Shown here: positions 1-10,676 of the stretch, piece by piece | How the letters are laid out: every line of letters begins with the position of its first letter | How positions within the stretch are numbered: position 1 is the stretch's first letter | Assembly: GCA_025057635.1 (NCBI GenBank) | Contig: JANXBD010000001.1 | Coordinates: 1-64,000, forward strand | DNA: 64,000 nt | Source of the DNA: Thermoflexus sp. | GTDB taxonomy: Bacteria > Chloroflexota > Anaerolineae > Thermoflexales > Thermoflexaceae | Direction of reading: 5' to 3' | Notes under the pieces: model-generated | Seen by the model: only the letters and a program-made list of their open reading frames with translations | What the model was told of the DNA's origin: nothing | Databases searched by the model: none | Program-made: the position numbers and the translations under genes

Positions 1-114
1 TCTTCTGTTCCATCGCCATCTTAGCCTTTCCTGTCATTGAACGCTGTTCTCCTGGGGGCCTGAGGGGTCGGGGCAGCCGCCACAGCCCCAGAAATTTTTC
101 TTGAGGAAAGCGAC

Positions 115-381
115 ATGCCTGGAGCGCTGATCTCCCTCATCGATGCGCTGGTCAATCTCTATGTTCTTCTGATCGTGTTCTATGTGCTCACCTCCTGGAT
201 CGGCCTCGACCCGTGGCATCCGGCCCGGCGTTTCCTGGCGAGCGTGGTGGAGCCGGTATTGAACCCCCTGCGGCGCTATCTCCCTCCGATAGGTGGTCTG
301 GATTTCAGCCCCATCGTGGCGATCCTGTTGATCGAACTGGCAGGCTGGTTCCTTCGGGCATTCCTGAGGGGATGGTTCTGA
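115..381 (+). CDS. YggT family membrane protein
   Basis: 88 aa ORF, two hydrophobic segments, YggT-like 'P..R.FL..V.EP.L.P.RR..PP.GGLDFSPIVAILL'. Confidence 0.85.
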   Translation: MPGALISLIDALVNLYVLLIVFYVLTSWIGLDPWHPARRFLASVVEPVLNPLRRYLPPIGGLDFSPIVAILLIELAGWFLRAFLRGWF

Positions 382-717
382 GGCTCAGCTTCTCTCTCCG
401 CGCCCCGCTGCCTTGGGCGCGTCACGGCATGGGGGGAAATCCACAGACTCTGGGCGTCATTCGGCAACGTCTGGCTTTCCCGTTTGTCCAATGTCCAACG
501 CCAGCCGAGAGGGTGCTGGCAATTTCCTCCGGTTGGCTCTTAATTTTCCCAGATTCCGTTGACGCGCTAGAACAGGCGGATTAGAATCGAGAGTGTCGCG
601 AGGGGAATCGAATCCGCCTTTCTTGGGACCAATCAAGAGCCGGGGGGCAGGCCTGCTCTCCAAGGCATCCCTGAAATCGCTCTTAGAGAACACACGAGGG
701 GAGGAGGAGATCGGGAA

Positions 718-912
718 ATGCTGGTCAAGCGGATTGCCGTGATCGTTGGAGGCCTCATCATCGGGATCGCGCTGGAGCTGTGCGTTCTGTCGCTCTATGC
801 GATCCCGCCGGCCAAATACGGGTGGCTTTATCATCTGGGGACGATCGTGCCGCTTGCCCTTGCGGCGATGATCGTGCTGGATGCGGTTTTAAAGACAGAA
901 ATACTGCCTTGA
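718..912 (+). CDS. Small two-TM hypothetical membrane protein
   Basis: 64 aa ORF preceded by a GA-rich SD (gaggaggagatcggga), two hydrophobic helices. Confidence 0.55.
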   Translation: MLVKRIAVIVGGLIIGIALELCVLSLYAIPPAKYGWLYHLGTIVPLALAAMIVLDAVLKTEILP

Positions 913-945
913 CAGGATTGAAAAGCCGCTCCGCTGGATCGTATA

Positions 946-984
946 AAACAAAAGGGTGGGAGGAACTCCCACCCCTTTGTTTTT
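946..984. terminator. Bidirectional intrinsic terminator
   Basis: AAAACAAAAGGGTGGGAGGAACTCCCACCCCTTTGTTTTT between convergent genes; GGGTGGGA/TCCCACCC stem with T-runs on both strands. Confidence 0.85.
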
Positions 985-1000
985 CACCGCATTGCTGCGC

Positions 1001-1249
1001 TCAGAGCAAACCGGCGGCTCGCAACGCCTTCATAGTGGTCCGACGGCTTTTGCGCAGTTTGGCGGCCTTCTTCCGTTTGCGGATCACGCTAGGCGGCTCG
1101 TAGTATCGGCGCCTCCGCAATTCCGAGAGCAATTTGTCGGCCTGGATCTGCTTGTTGAATCGCTTCAGGGCCGACTCGAAAGATTCCCCTTCCTCCAGGA
1201 TCACACGGGCCAATCCTACCACCTCCTTCTGTGTGTTGGGATTTTTCAC
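1001..1249 (-). CDS. rpsU: 30S ribosomal protein S21
   Basis: Basic protein with S21 signature 'ESFESALKRFNKQIQADKLLSELRRRRYYEPPSVIRKRKKAAKLRK'. Confidence 0.95.
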   Translation of the reverse strand: MKNPNTQKEVVGLARVILEEGESFESALKRFNKQIQADKLLSELRRRRYYEPPSVIRKRKKAAKLRKSRRTTMKALRAAGLL

Positions 1250-1260
1250 CCTGTCTTGAA

Positions 1261-1290
1261 TTATACCTATTTGCTTCGGGGAATGTCAAC
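1261..1290 (-). promoter_or_regulatory. Sigma70-type promoter for rpsU
   Basis: Minus strand TTGACA-N18-TATAAT immediately upstream of rpsU. Confidence 0.75.
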
Positions 1291-1396
1291 CCTGGAGATC
1301 TATCAGCCTATTCCATCCATTCGCGGTGCAGGTATGATTTTGGGCGGCGACCCAGCGCAAGGTCTGTCCTTTCTGCCCTCTGAAGTGCGGGGATCT

Positions 1397-2323
1397 TTAA
1401 GGCCAGATCCGGAAGGATGCAAACGCCTCTGCTTGTCGGAAGCCGTCTGAGGCGGTTACATGGACTTCCACCAACGATCCTGAGGGGAACGCGCCTACGA
1501 TGAAATCCCCCTCCGCTATGCCAGCGTCATTTGTCTCTAAAAGCAGCGGACTATGCCCAGGAACACGAATTCGAACTCGAGCTCGGGAGATGGGTTGGCT
1601 TTCCTCATCGGTGACGAATACTGTGATCGTCTGCAGATCTCCAGTCGCCAAGACGGAGCGATGTAGGACAACATGAACTTGGAGGGTCGAGGGGGTCGGA
1701 AAGACACGGGCGGGAACGCGGGGATTCATCCCGCGCATTCGAGCGTAGGATTCCCCAAGGCTGATGGGACGCACCATCTGGGCTGTGGGATCCCACATGA
1801 GTTTCATCCGTTGGAAGACTTGGACTACTCGCCCATTCTCCACGAAGGGCTCGGTGATGGGGTTGCCGATGATCCTTGAACCGCCGTGGCGTAACCAGAA
1901 AGCGAGGAACATCCCCCGTATGGTATGCCCGGTCTCTAAGATATACCGCCGGAAGGGCCGGCTAAGGAGGTTCGGTTGAGGCGGGATTGGCGGACTTCCT
2001 AGGCCCATAGCCTCAGCGATAGGAAGCGGTTGCACCATTTGATTTGGGGGAGCCAAGGGATCCCAGCGCAAGCAAGCGTTCTGGAAACACTGGACTTGAT
2101 AAGGAGGCTCCGCAATCATTGGGGTGATCGGATAGCCAAATAAACTCAACCCCCCAAGGGCCTCAAAAAACCCTAGGAAAGGTTCTCGAACGGTATACCC
2201 AGTTTCTGGGAAGAACCGCTCCGCTGTTCCCTGGGCCAATTCCCTGCCAAGGCCTCCCAGCCCTAGGAGCAGCGCCCCGATCATCACTTGCACAGAAATG
2301 AGGGATGATCGGTTCATGTCCAT
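1397..2323 (-). CDS. Secreted protein with repeated 'FxETGxTxRxxFLxFxxxxGGxxxxGxPIT' motif
   Basis: N-terminal hydrophobic signal; the motif occurs twice (FFPETGYTVREPFLGFFEALGGLSLFGYPIT / YILETGHTIRGMFLAFWLRHGGSRIIGNPIT); C-terminal Ig-like segment. Confidence 0.7.
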   Translation of the reverse strand: MDMNRSSLISVQVMIGALLLGLGGLGRELAQGTAERFFPETGYTVREPFLGFFEALGGLSLFGYPITPMIAEPPYQVQCFQNACLRWDPLAPPNQMVQPLPIAEAMGLGSPPIPPQPNLLSRPFRRYILETGHTIRGMFLAFWLRHGGSRIIGNPITEPFVENGRVVQVFQRMKLMWDPTAQMVRPISLGESYARMRGMNPRVPARVFPTPSTLQVHVVLHRSVLATGDLQTITVFVTDEESQPISRARVRIRVPGHSPLLLETNDAGIAEGDFIVGAFPSGSLVEVHVTASDGFRQAEAFASFRIWP

Positions 2324-2549
2324 TCCCTCTCATCACCAGCCCTCCCAGGTCAGCTTACGAGTTTCCAACCAAGAAATCCTCTATTCAATGGATAGACATT
2401 TCCCGAATCCGACCTCGGGAGGTTGGCAGGACCCTTAGAGGCTGTAAAGAGGCCACCGGTCTTTCATTTATATATAGTGTCATGGATCGACGGAGGATAC
2501 AAGGGTGAGCGATCAAGAACTTTATTGTAGGCGGTCAGACCTCCTTCTA

Positions 2550-3668
2550 TCATTCCATAGGAACTTGAGGGATCACCCGGTCGCGCAGGCGCTCCATAAT
2601 GTCATCCAGATCGCGGCCGGTCACCGTGATCCCATGGTTGCGCAGCCCGATCACCGCCCGCGCGGGATCCGGGGAGCGATGCACCAGCTCGGCCACCTCC
2701 GCGGCCAGCTCCCATGTCCCACATGGATAGTTCACTGTGGTCACTGGAATGCCTTCCATCCAGGCATGCACGTGAATAATGGCTCCTACCTGGGGATGTT
2801 GCCGATAGATCATCCAGTGCTCGATGGCATCCACAGAGACGCGGCGGGGCTCAATGTGCGGGGGAACGCTGAGGAGGATCACGTTTCGCTTGGCATCATA
2901 TCCCTTGACCAGGAGGATATCCCGTCCAATCACCTGGAGGTTGCCCTTGTCGACTCCGCTTGCGCTCATCCAGAACCGCTCCGAGTCCTCCCGCACGCTG
3001 AGATTCCCATAGCTCAGGCCGCCCAGTCCATATAGCCGCTTCACATGCCGGAAATCTCGGGACGGGAGGATTTCCTGCAGGGGGAACGGAGCGGGCAGGA
3101 GGTTTAGGGAAGCCAGGAAACGACCCGCTTCTTTTAATTTCTCCGTCCGCGCGTTGCCATTCCAGAGCTCCGGCGGTAGGTCATGGTGAAACTCGTTGTT
3201 GATCACCAGACGGGCCTGGGCCAGCGGCGCTAGTCGTCGGAAGATCCGCTCGAAGAAATCGGCTTCATCTTCTCCGCATTTCTCCACATAATGCCCAAGT
3301 TCCAGCGTGACGAAATGGGCCTCCCAGCGGATGCCATTCGAGGAGGCCGTGCGGGCTCCTGGGATCAATACGATCAGGAGGTTAGAAAGGGCGCGAACCA
3401 GGATGGGATAACAGGTCTTCAGAAAATCGGCGGTGGGCTCCGGCAATTCAACGATCGATGCAACGAAGGTTCCCTGCGACTTGCGCCGGAAGGGACGGGG
3501 TCTGGAGGGGTTCGTGAAGTTGAGAACCAGACGGATGTCTGGGGTGGGTTCCTCCTGGAAGATAAATCCATGAGCCCGGAGGGTTTGCCACAATCCCTGG
3601 CAGAACCATCGCAGTCCGGGTGTATCCGCCTGTCCGACAATCGCGAAATCCATTCTTCCTCCCTTCAA
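2550..3668 (-). CDS. Class II aldolase/adducin family protein with about 180 aa N-terminal extension
   Basis: C-terminal half has class II aldolase motifs (GNLSVR, SASGVDKG, HVHAW, RNHG). Confidence 0.8.
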   Translation of the reverse strand: MKGGRMDFAIVGQADTPGLRWFCQGLWQTLRAHGFIFQEEPTPDIRLVLNFTNPSRPRPFRRKSQGTFVASIVELPEPTADFLKTCYPILVRALSNLLIVLIPGARTASSNGIRWEAHFVTLELGHYVEKCGEDEADFFERIFRRLAPLAQARLVINNEFHHDLPPELWNGNARTEKLKEAGRFLASLNLLPAPFPLQEILPSRDFRHVKRLYGLGGLSYGNLSVREDSERFWMSASGVDKGNLQVIGRDILLVKGYDAKRNVILLSVPPHIEPRRVSVDAIEHWMIYRQHPQVGAIIHVHAWMEGIPVTTVNYPCGTWELAAEVAELVHRSPDPARAVIGLRNHGITVTGRDLDDIMERLRDRVIPQVPME

Positions 3669-3890
3669 TTTTGGTTGAAGACCGAAGTGATAAGCGGAGG
3701 CGCTGGCAAATCAGTTCGCGCTCCGTCTCAAAATCGTGAATCGCTGGAGCCATCGTCCCGCATCTCTGCATTCTCCTACCCCGGCAGGTCCGATCCAGGA
3801 TCTTTAGGAGAAGAAGCACATCCTGGCTTCCCAGCATGCGGAGGAGCTCAGATGGAGGCGGGAATAATCAGGCGATTTTCGCTTCTGGAA

Positions 3891-5321
3891 TTAATAAGCT
3901 CTTGCGAAGACGGCCATCTCACTTGCAACTTCCCCGCAGATGATGCATCGATCTCGTCCGTTCGGCTGCTCTAAGGGGATGCAGCGGTTAGTGGCCGTTG
4001 TATCCGCTTTGATCTTCGCCTCGCACTCCGGGCTTCCGCACCACCAGGCCCATGCGAACCCATCAGCGACAGCTTTCCGAAGCTGATCGTAGGTCTCCGG
4101 GTAGTGAGTGTGGGCCTTGTGGAAGGCCAGCGCCCGCTGATAGAGATCCGCCTGGATGGCGCTCAGGGTTTCGTGCACCGCGTCCAGAAGTCCCTCCATG
4201 GGCACCACCCGCTTCCCTGGGGCGCCCGGCTGATCCCGGCGGGCCAGCACCACCCTTCGCTCGGCCACGTCCCGCGGGCCGATCTCGATCCGCAGGGGCA
4301 CCCCTCGTAGCTCCCACTCGTTGAATTTCCAGCCTGGGGTGTATTCCTCCCGCGCATCCACCTCAGCCCGGATCTCTGGCTCCAGCATCCGTCGGACTTG
4401 CTCGCAGGCCTCCAGCACCTGGGAGCGCTCCTCGTCGCTCTTCCAAATGGGCACCACGATCACCTGGATAGGTGCCAGGCGGGGCGGCAGGATCAATCCC
4501 TTATCATCCCCATGCACCATGATCACCGCCCCTACTATTCTCGTCGAGAGGCCATGGGAGGTAGTCCAGGCGTATTGCATCTGGTTCTGGGCATCCAGGA
4601 ACCGGATCTCGAAAGCCTTAGAGAAGTTTTGCCCGAGGTTGTGGGAAGTGGCCGACTGCAATGCGCGTCCGTCGCCCATCATCGCCTCGATCGTGTAGCT
4701 GCGTAGCGCCCCAGCGAACTTTTCCCCCTCGCTCTTGCGGCCTTGGATCACCGGGATGGCTGCGTCCTCCACTGCGAAGTCGGTATATATATCGAGCACC
4801 CGCAACGCTTCTTCCTCTGCTTCTCTATAGGTGGCAAAGACAGAATGGGCCTCCTGCCACAGGAACTCCAGCGTCCGCAGGAAGGGCCGCGTTCGCTTCT
4901 CCCAGCGCACCACATTGCACCATTGATTGATCCGCAACGGCAGATCCCGATAGGACTGGATCCATTGGGCATACATATAGCCGATGATGGTCTCTGAGGT
5001 GGGTCGCACCACCAGCGGTTCCTCTAAAGTCTCCCCCCCTCCAATGGTCACCACCGCCAGCTCTGGGGAAAAACCGCTCACATGTTCTTTCTCCTTCTGG
5101 ATGAAGGAATAGGGAATTAGCATCGGAAAGTACGCATTCCGATAGCCATGAGCCTTCAGCCGCCGATCTACCGCTGACTGAATGTTCTCCCAAATCGCAT
5201 AACCATACGGCCGGAAGACTATGCACCCTCGAACCGGGGCATAATCGGCTAGCTCTGCCTCTCGGATGACATCTAAATACCATTGGCTGTAATCCTCATG
5301 GCGCGGTGTGATTCGAGCCAT
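3891..5321 (-). CDS. proS: Prolyl-tRNA synthetase, archaeal/eukaryote-type
   Basis: 'EDYSQWYLDVIREAELADYAPVRGCIVFRPYGYAIWENIQ', 'VRPTSETIIGYMY', C-terminal Cys cluster; start assigned to MARITPRHED. Confidence 0.93.
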   Translation of the reverse strand: MARITPRHEDYSQWYLDVIREAELADYAPVRGCIVFRPYGYAIWENIQSAVDRRLKAHGYRNAYFPMLIPYSFIQKEKEHVSGFSPELAVVTIGGGETLEEPLVVRPTSETIIGYMYAQWIQSYRDLPLRINQWCNVVRWEKRTRPFLRTLEFLWQEAHSVFATYREAEEEALRVLDIYTDFAVEDAAIPVIQGRKSEGEKFAGALRSYTIEAMMGDGRALQSATSHNLGQNFSKAFEIRFLDAQNQMQYAWTTSHGLSTRIVGAVIMVHGDDKGLILPPRLAPIQVIVVPIWKSDEERSQVLEACEQVRRMLEPEIRAEVDAREEYTPGWKFNEWELRGVPLRIEIGPRDVAERRVVLARRDQPGAPGKRVVPMEGLLDAVHETLSAIQADLYQRALAFHKAHTHYPETYDQLRKAVADGFAWAWWCGSPECEAKIKADTTATNRCIPLEQPNGRDRCIICGEVASEMAVFARAY

Positions 5322-5723
5322 CTTCCCGCCTCCTGTTCCTCCTGTTGAGGAAGTCAGTTTATCGCCGAAGGTGGGAACGGGGGGCAAATCCTGCCACCTC
5401 CCGGTGAGAGTTATTGTAGCTGGGCCCAAGCACCCTTTCAAGCGGATTCGGACCTGATGAGGGGCTTGAGGGGGGAACGATCTGAGCAACAGGTTTCCTG
5501 CGCTTAGAGTTCCAAAGGCTTTCCATCATGAAATCCCAACGATATAGGCGGTTCGGCAGATCTGCTGCGTGTGTGGTAGAACGGAGAAGGGGTGAGAGAC
5601 AGGCTTTCCCTTAGACCTAAATCGATGTGAGACGATAAGCGCGTGAGCCTCGAATTCTGCTTCCAGATCAGGGTTTAGTGTTATACTTACATTTTGAGAC
5701 ATCTAACGAGTGGGGGATCGACA

Positions 5724-7982
5724 ATGGGAGAGGATCGCCTGCGCTACGAGCAGGCGTTGAGGCGTGGACATGAGGCTCTCTGGCAAAAGCAGTGGGCGGT
5801 GGCCATCGCGGCCTACCGGGAGGCGTTGCATGTCTTTGCAGATCATCCGGAGGCCCTGACCGGACTAGGAATAGCATGCATGGAGGCCGGTCAATACGAG
5901 GAAGCGCTAGCGGCTTTCCAGCAACTAGCCCGGCTGCGTCCAGGGGATCCGATGTTAACGCTTCGCCTCGCCGAGGTATACCAGCGCGCAGGCCGCGCGA
6001 CAGAGGCGGCAGCGCACTATCACCAAGCCGGCTGTTCGTTTGCGGCGCAGGCAGACCTCCAACGGGCCGTTCAGGCATGGGTGCATGCGATTCGATTGGA
6101 ACCCGGGCGGGTCGAGACGTTAGAGGCGCTGGCTCAAGCGTATCAGCAACTTCATCAGCCAGAAGCGGCGATTCGGGTGAATCTCGCTCGGGCTCGAGCC
6201 TGGGTCCAGCAAGGGAATTTGCAGCGAGCTCTAGAAGCAGTTGATGAGGCGCTCGCTTTGGATCCTCAACATCCTCAAGCCCTTCAGGCACGGGACTGGC
6301 TACGGGCCCAGCTCGCTCGTCAAACGGGCACAGGCCCGCTGCCAGCGCTTCCCGCTCGAGGCTCCGAGGCTTCAGTGGAGCAAGCCCGAGCGGAAGCCTT
6401 CTGGATGTTGACCGCAGAGGACACCGAAGCTCCTGTCGATCCCATCCGCCGGGCGCTTTCCCAAGCGCTTCGGGTCTTGGCTGATCTGGTGTTCTCGGAG
6501 GATCGTGGCTCACTCTCCGAAGCAGAATGGTTTCGAATCAATGCCGCATTAGGACGGGCAGTGGACGCCCACTCGCGGGGCCAACCGCGGGAGGCTCTGG
6601 CCCTTTATGAGCAGGTGCAGGCCGCTGGCCTAGAACATCCGGCTTTAATGTTTGCCACAGGAGCGATCTTGGCGGAGTTAAAGCGCTGTGATGAGGCGGC
6701 TTCTCGACTTCAGCATGCTATGACCTCCTCGGACTATTACTTGGCTAGCCTGCTTCTGCTGGCTCTTTGCGAGGAGCGTCGCGGAGCCTTAGAGCGGGCG
6801 GTGGAGCATTATTTAGAAGCCCTCGAGTATATTGAACGGGAGTGGCTGCGTCAGGATCAACCGGAGTGGCTGCGCGAGCGCTATCGTTTCCTGCGCGCCT
6901 GGATCCTACGATATCCAGATCTGCAGAGGATCCTTCAGAAGGAGGCTCAACAGATCCTCGAAAGCCCGATGTGGTTGGATCGTGTGTCCATGATCCGGCA
7001 AGCATTGGATCAGTGGACGGCAGGGACATCCTTCCGATTGACCTTGGTGGAAGCATTGATGTCTCCGGAGGGAGAGCGTCTGCTGAGCGAGCTGGGACAA
7101 GCATATGTCTGGGCGCGGCAGGGCCTGTTCTATAGCGCGGTCGAGGAGGCCATGCGGATCATTGCGGAGAGGCCCTTTGCGCCCTTAGCTCATCTGGCCC
7201 TAAGCCAGCTACTTGCCTGGAGCCATCACGGCCAAGCAGCGGTGGGGAAATTCCGGGCGCTGGGCGAATATTTCTTGTTCATGGGGGATCCACACTTAGC
7301 CCTGGCTGCCTTTGAGCAGGCCCTTCAGCTGGCTCCCTTCGATCTGCCGACCCTGCGCCGGTTGCTTCGGCTCGCTCAGGAGTTAGGAGATCCCTCTCGA
7401 ACTCTCCAGGCCTTCACCGGCATGGCGGACGCATATATCCAGATGGCCAATCTGGAGGACGCAGAACGGATTTGCCAAGAGGGACTGGATTGGGCCTCGC
7501 GACGGGGCCTTCCAATCTCTATGCTTCGGCCGCTCTTACTTCGGTTGGTGGAAATTGCTGTTCAGCGTTTGGATTGGGCTCGGGCAATCGAACCCCTGGA
7601 GCGACTCCGGACGATCAATCCCAAGGACATGGAGATCCGGTGGGGGCTGGCGGAAGCTTACATGCGGGCCCATCGGCTGGAGTCGGGGCTGCGAGAGACG
7701 CGCGATTTGATAGAGCTGGCGCGGGCAACTGGCCGGCTGAGCGAGGCGGCATCTAACTTGGAAGAACTGATCGCGCTCTTCCCAGACGAGCTGGGCTTGC
7801 GGCAGCTGGCGGCTCAGGTTCACCTAGAGCTCGGCCAGACGGAATCTGCAATCACCCATTTAGAGCAAATTGGTGAGCACTATCTTCGACAGGGCCGCCT
7901 GAACGACGCTCGGGCGGTCTATCAATCCCTGATCCAGTTGAATCCGGATCGTGCCACGCATTATCGGGCTCTGATCGGTTAA
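5724..7982 (+). CDS. Large tetratricopeptide-repeat protein
   Basis: Multiple TPR units ('EALTGLGIACMEAGQYEEALAAFQQLARLRPGDP', 'HLALAAFEQALQLAPFDLPTLRRLL'). Confidence 0.85.
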   Translation: MGEDRLRYEQALRRGHEALWQKQWAVAIAAYREALHVFADHPEALTGLGIACMEAGQYEEALAAFQQLARLRPGDPMLTLRLAEVYQRAGRATEAAAHYHQAGCSFAAQADLQRAVQAWVHAIRLEPGRVETLEALAQAYQQLHQPEAAIRVNLARARAWVQQGNLQRALEAVDEALALDPQHPQALQARDWLRAQLARQTGTGPLPALPARGSEASVEQARAEAFWMLTAEDTEAPVDPIRRALSQALRVLADLVFSEDRGSLSEAEWFRINAALGRAVDAHSRGQPREALALYEQVQAAGLEHPALMFATGAILAELKRCDEAASRLQHAMTSSDYYLASLLLLALCEERRGALERAVEHYLEALEYIEREWLRQDQPEWLRERYRFLRAWILRYPDLQRILQKEAQQILESPMWLDRVSMIRQALDQWTAGTSFRLTLVEALMSPEGERLLSELGQAYVWARQGLFYSAVEEAMRIIAERPFAPLAHLALSQLLAWSHHGQAAVGKFRALGEYFLFMGDPHLALAAFEQALQLAPFDLPTLRRLLRLAQELGDPSRTLQAFTGMADAYIQMANLEDAERICQEGLDWASRRGLPISMLRPLLLRLVEIAVQRLDWARAIEPLERLRTINPKDMEIRWGLAEAYMRAHRLESGLRETRDLIELARATGRLSEAASNLEELIALFPDELGLRQLAAQVHLELGQTESAITHLEQIGEHYLRQGRLNDARAVYQSLIQLNPDRATHYRALIG

Positions 7983-8186
7983 CGCCGCTTCCTCACTCTA
8001 AGGAGCGAGTTTTTCCGGAGGCCCTCAGGAGACGGAGGATTTTAGAGCTGGCGCGCTGCCGAATCAGGATCGCAAAATCTATATACCCGCTTAGGATCTG
8101 TGTTTCCCCAGGATGTCGATTGCCTTTGGCGGCTCGCCGTCTAAGGAACGTTCTCCTTGAAGATCCGGCCAAATAGGTGAGCTTTC

Positions 8187-9059
8187 GTGCGGGATCTGAT
8201 CTATCTCCTAGATCAGCTGAATTGGATTAGCCTAATTGACATCGGTCTGGTGGCCCTCCTGCTCTTCGGCATCTTATATTCCCTAAGGGGAACGCCAGCG
8301 ATCACGCTGATCCGGGGTCTGTTCATTCTGTTCATGCTGGTGTTGATTCTGAGCGGGCCCCTAAGTTCCTTTCGGGCGATGCGCTGGCTGCTGGGGCGGG
8401 TCTTGCCAGCTCTCCTCATCGCGATCCCAATCATTTTCCAGCCTGAACTCCGTCGAGCGCTAGAGCGGTTGGGCCGCTTTCGGCTCTGGCTGCAGCAAGA
8501 TACCCAGGAGGCTCGAAGCACTGAGGTCATCCAGGCGCTGGTGCAGGCCTGTCCACGCTTGGCCGAGCGTCGCCATGGGGCTTTGATTGTTCTGGAACGC
8601 ACCACCGGCCTAGAGAATTACATTGAAACGGGAATTCGACTAGATGCGCGCGTGACGCCCGAGCTGTTGATGACCATCTTCGCACCTAACACCATTTTGC
8701 ACGACGGCGCTGTAATTATCCGAGATGGTCGGATAGTGGCCGCCGGTTGCATTTTGCCGCTCACGACGGGATGGGTAGGGGATCCCCAACTGGGCTTGCG
8801 CCATCGGGCGGCGATTGGGATCACCGAAGTGAGCGATGCCCTGGCCATTGTGATCTCCGAGGAGCGGGGCACGATCTCGGTAGTCTTGAACGGACGGATA
8901 GTGCGCCGATTGGATGCCCGGCGCCTGGAATTGGTGTTGCGGAACTTCTATAGCCCTCCGCCTGAGGTTGCGCGAACAGAACGTTGGCTTCGGGAGTTGC
9001 GAGATCTGGGGCGACGGGCGTGGGTGCTGTTCTTTCCCCAACATGGAGGTCGATCATAA
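8187..9059 (+). CDS. cdaA: Diadenylate cyclase (c-di-AMP synthase), CdaA type
   Basis: N-terminal TM helices followed by DAC domain with DGA (ILHDGAVIIRDGRI) and RHR (LGLRHRAAIGI) motifs. Confidence 0.93.
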   Translation: MRDLIYLLDQLNWISLIDIGLVALLLFGILYSLRGTPAITLIRGLFILFMLVLILSGPLSSFRAMRWLLGRVLPALLIAIPIIFQPELRRALERLGRFRLWLQQDTQEARSTEVIQALVQACPRLAERRHGALIVLERTTGLENYIETGIRLDARVTPELLMTIFAPNTILHDGAVIIRDGRIVAAGCILPLTTGWVGDPQLGLRHRAAIGITEVSDALAIVISEERGTISVVLNGRIVRRLDARRLELVLRNFYSPPPEVARTERWLRELRDLGRRAWVLFFPQHGGRS

Positions 9060-9233
9060 CCCGATCCGGGGCATCCGATGGTCACCCGTGGTTCTTCCAA
9101 AGATGAGAGGCCGGAAATCGGGGAGCCAAAGTTAGCCAGAGAGATCATAGTGTCCTTCCATGAGAAACCGTCCCCGCCATGATGGGCAGCGAAAGGCTTC
9201 CTGTGGGTTGCTCGTCTGCACCTCGCCAATCTG

Positions 9234-10484
9234 GTGAGGGAAATGGCAAGGACTCGATGGGCACGGGAGAACTTAGGCTTAGCCCTGCTTGCCTTCGGAC
9301 TGGCCTTCGCCCTCTGGGCCGTTGCGGTGTGGGAGGAGAACCCACCGACCGAGCGGACCCTGGCTGATCTACCGCTGGTGTTCCATGGACTGAGGCCCGA
9401 TGATGTGATTTTTGAAACCTCAACCGGTCAGGTTCGCCTTCGCCTCCGTGTGCCGCGTGCGATCGAAAACAGCATCAGCTCTCAGGATGTGGAGGCCTTT
9501 GTAGATGTTCAGGGGCTTGAGGAAGGCACCTATGAGCGGCCGGTGCAGATCCAGATCCGGCGACGGGGCATTCAGATCCTAGCGGTGGATCCCCCACGGG
9601 TTCGCTTCCGGCTGGAGCGGATGGAAAGCCGGGAGGTCCCCGTGTCCATTCAGATCCTGGGACAACCCGCCATCGGCTATCAGGTGGGGATCCCTCTTCC
9701 GGCGCTCTCCCAGGTGCGAGTGAACGGTCCGCGCTCGCGGGTGTCGGTGGCGGCGATGGCGGTGGGAAGGATCCAGATCGATGGCCTGCGGCAATCGGTG
9801 GAAACCCAGGTCCGGCTGGCCGCTGTCGACCCGCAGGGGGAGCTGCTTTCAGAGTTGAAAGTCGAGCCAGAGCAGATTACGGTCACCGTCCCGATCGAGC
9901 AACGTATGGGCTTCCGCGAGCTGCCGGTTCGGGTAGCATTGCAGGGGCGCCCGGCCCGGGGCTATCAGCTCACGGAGATCTCAGTGGATCCACCGACGGT
10001 GACCCTCACCGGGGATCCCCGGCGACTGGAGGAGATCGGAAGCTATATCTCCACGGAGCCTATCGACCTCTCCGAGGCGCGAGGGGAATGGATCGCAGAG
10101 GTTCCGCTTGTCCTCCCAGCGGGAGTAACCGTAGTGGGTGGTTCTACGGCCGCGGAGGTTCGACTTCGGGTGGAACCAATCCTCAGCACCCAGGTTTTCC
10201 AGCAGATCCCCATTCTAGTGGAGGGCCTTGGGGCAGGGATAATCGCCCGACTCTCCCCGGAAACGGTGGACCTCATTTTGCGAGGGCCGCTGCCGTATGT
10301 GGAAAACCTCCGGCCGGATGAGTTGCGGGTGTGGATCGATGTGGGAGGTCTGGAGCGAGGAACCTACACGCTCACCCCCACCGTCACCCTCAGCGCCCCT
10401 GTGGCCAATCTCTCGTGGACGCTGATCCCGCCCAACCTCCAAGTATCGCTCATGCCTGCACCCACCCCCACTCGTTCCCGTTAG
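9234..10484 (+). CDS. YbbR-like domain protein (CdaR-like)
   Basis: Downstream of cdaA; N-terminal TM and repeated YbbR-type modules ('PPRVRFRLERMESREVPVSIQILGQPAIGYQVG', 'PPTVTLTGDPRRLEEIGSYISTEPIDLS'). Confidence 0.85.
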   Translation: MREMARTRWARENLGLALLAFGLAFALWAVAVWEENPPTERTLADLPLVFHGLRPDDVIFETSTGQVRLRLRVPRAIENSISSQDVEAFVDVQGLEEGTYERPVQIQIRRRGIQILAVDPPRVRFRLERMESREVPVSIQILGQPAIGYQVGIPLPALSQVRVNGPRSRVSVAAMAVGRIQIDGLRQSVETQVRLAAVDPQGELLSELKVEPEQITVTVPIEQRMGFRELPVRVALQGRPARGYQLTEISVDPPTVTLTGDPRRLEEIGSYISTEPIDLSEARGEWIAEVPLVLPAGVTVVGGSTAAEVRLRVEPILSTQVFQQIPILVEGLGAGIIARLSPETVDLILRGPLPYVENLRPDELRVWIDVGGLERGTYTLTPTVTLSAPVANLSWTLIPPNLQVSLMPAPTPTRSR

Positions 10485-10676
10485 CTTTTTCGCTTGACGT
10501 TGGGCGTTCCTTCTTCAACAAAAGGGGATGGTTCTTCCCCCTCGCAGCCCAGCAGGCTCCGAGGGATCACGTCTTCGGACGGAGGAAGCGGCCGGCATCC
10601 AACTATACTCAGAAATCACGCCGTGGAGGGTGCAGGGAAGAAATGAAGCCGGGAGGGGACGACTCGCGCTGCGCGT

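Noticed and set aside
5322-5489. Possible T-box leader upstream of proS (minus strand contains GGGAGGTGGCAGG...CCCCCCG)
   Set aside because: Does not match the T-box AGGGTGGNACCGCG core, and no clear specifier or terminator is visible; the upstream in-frame extension of the ORF is also unlikely to be coding.
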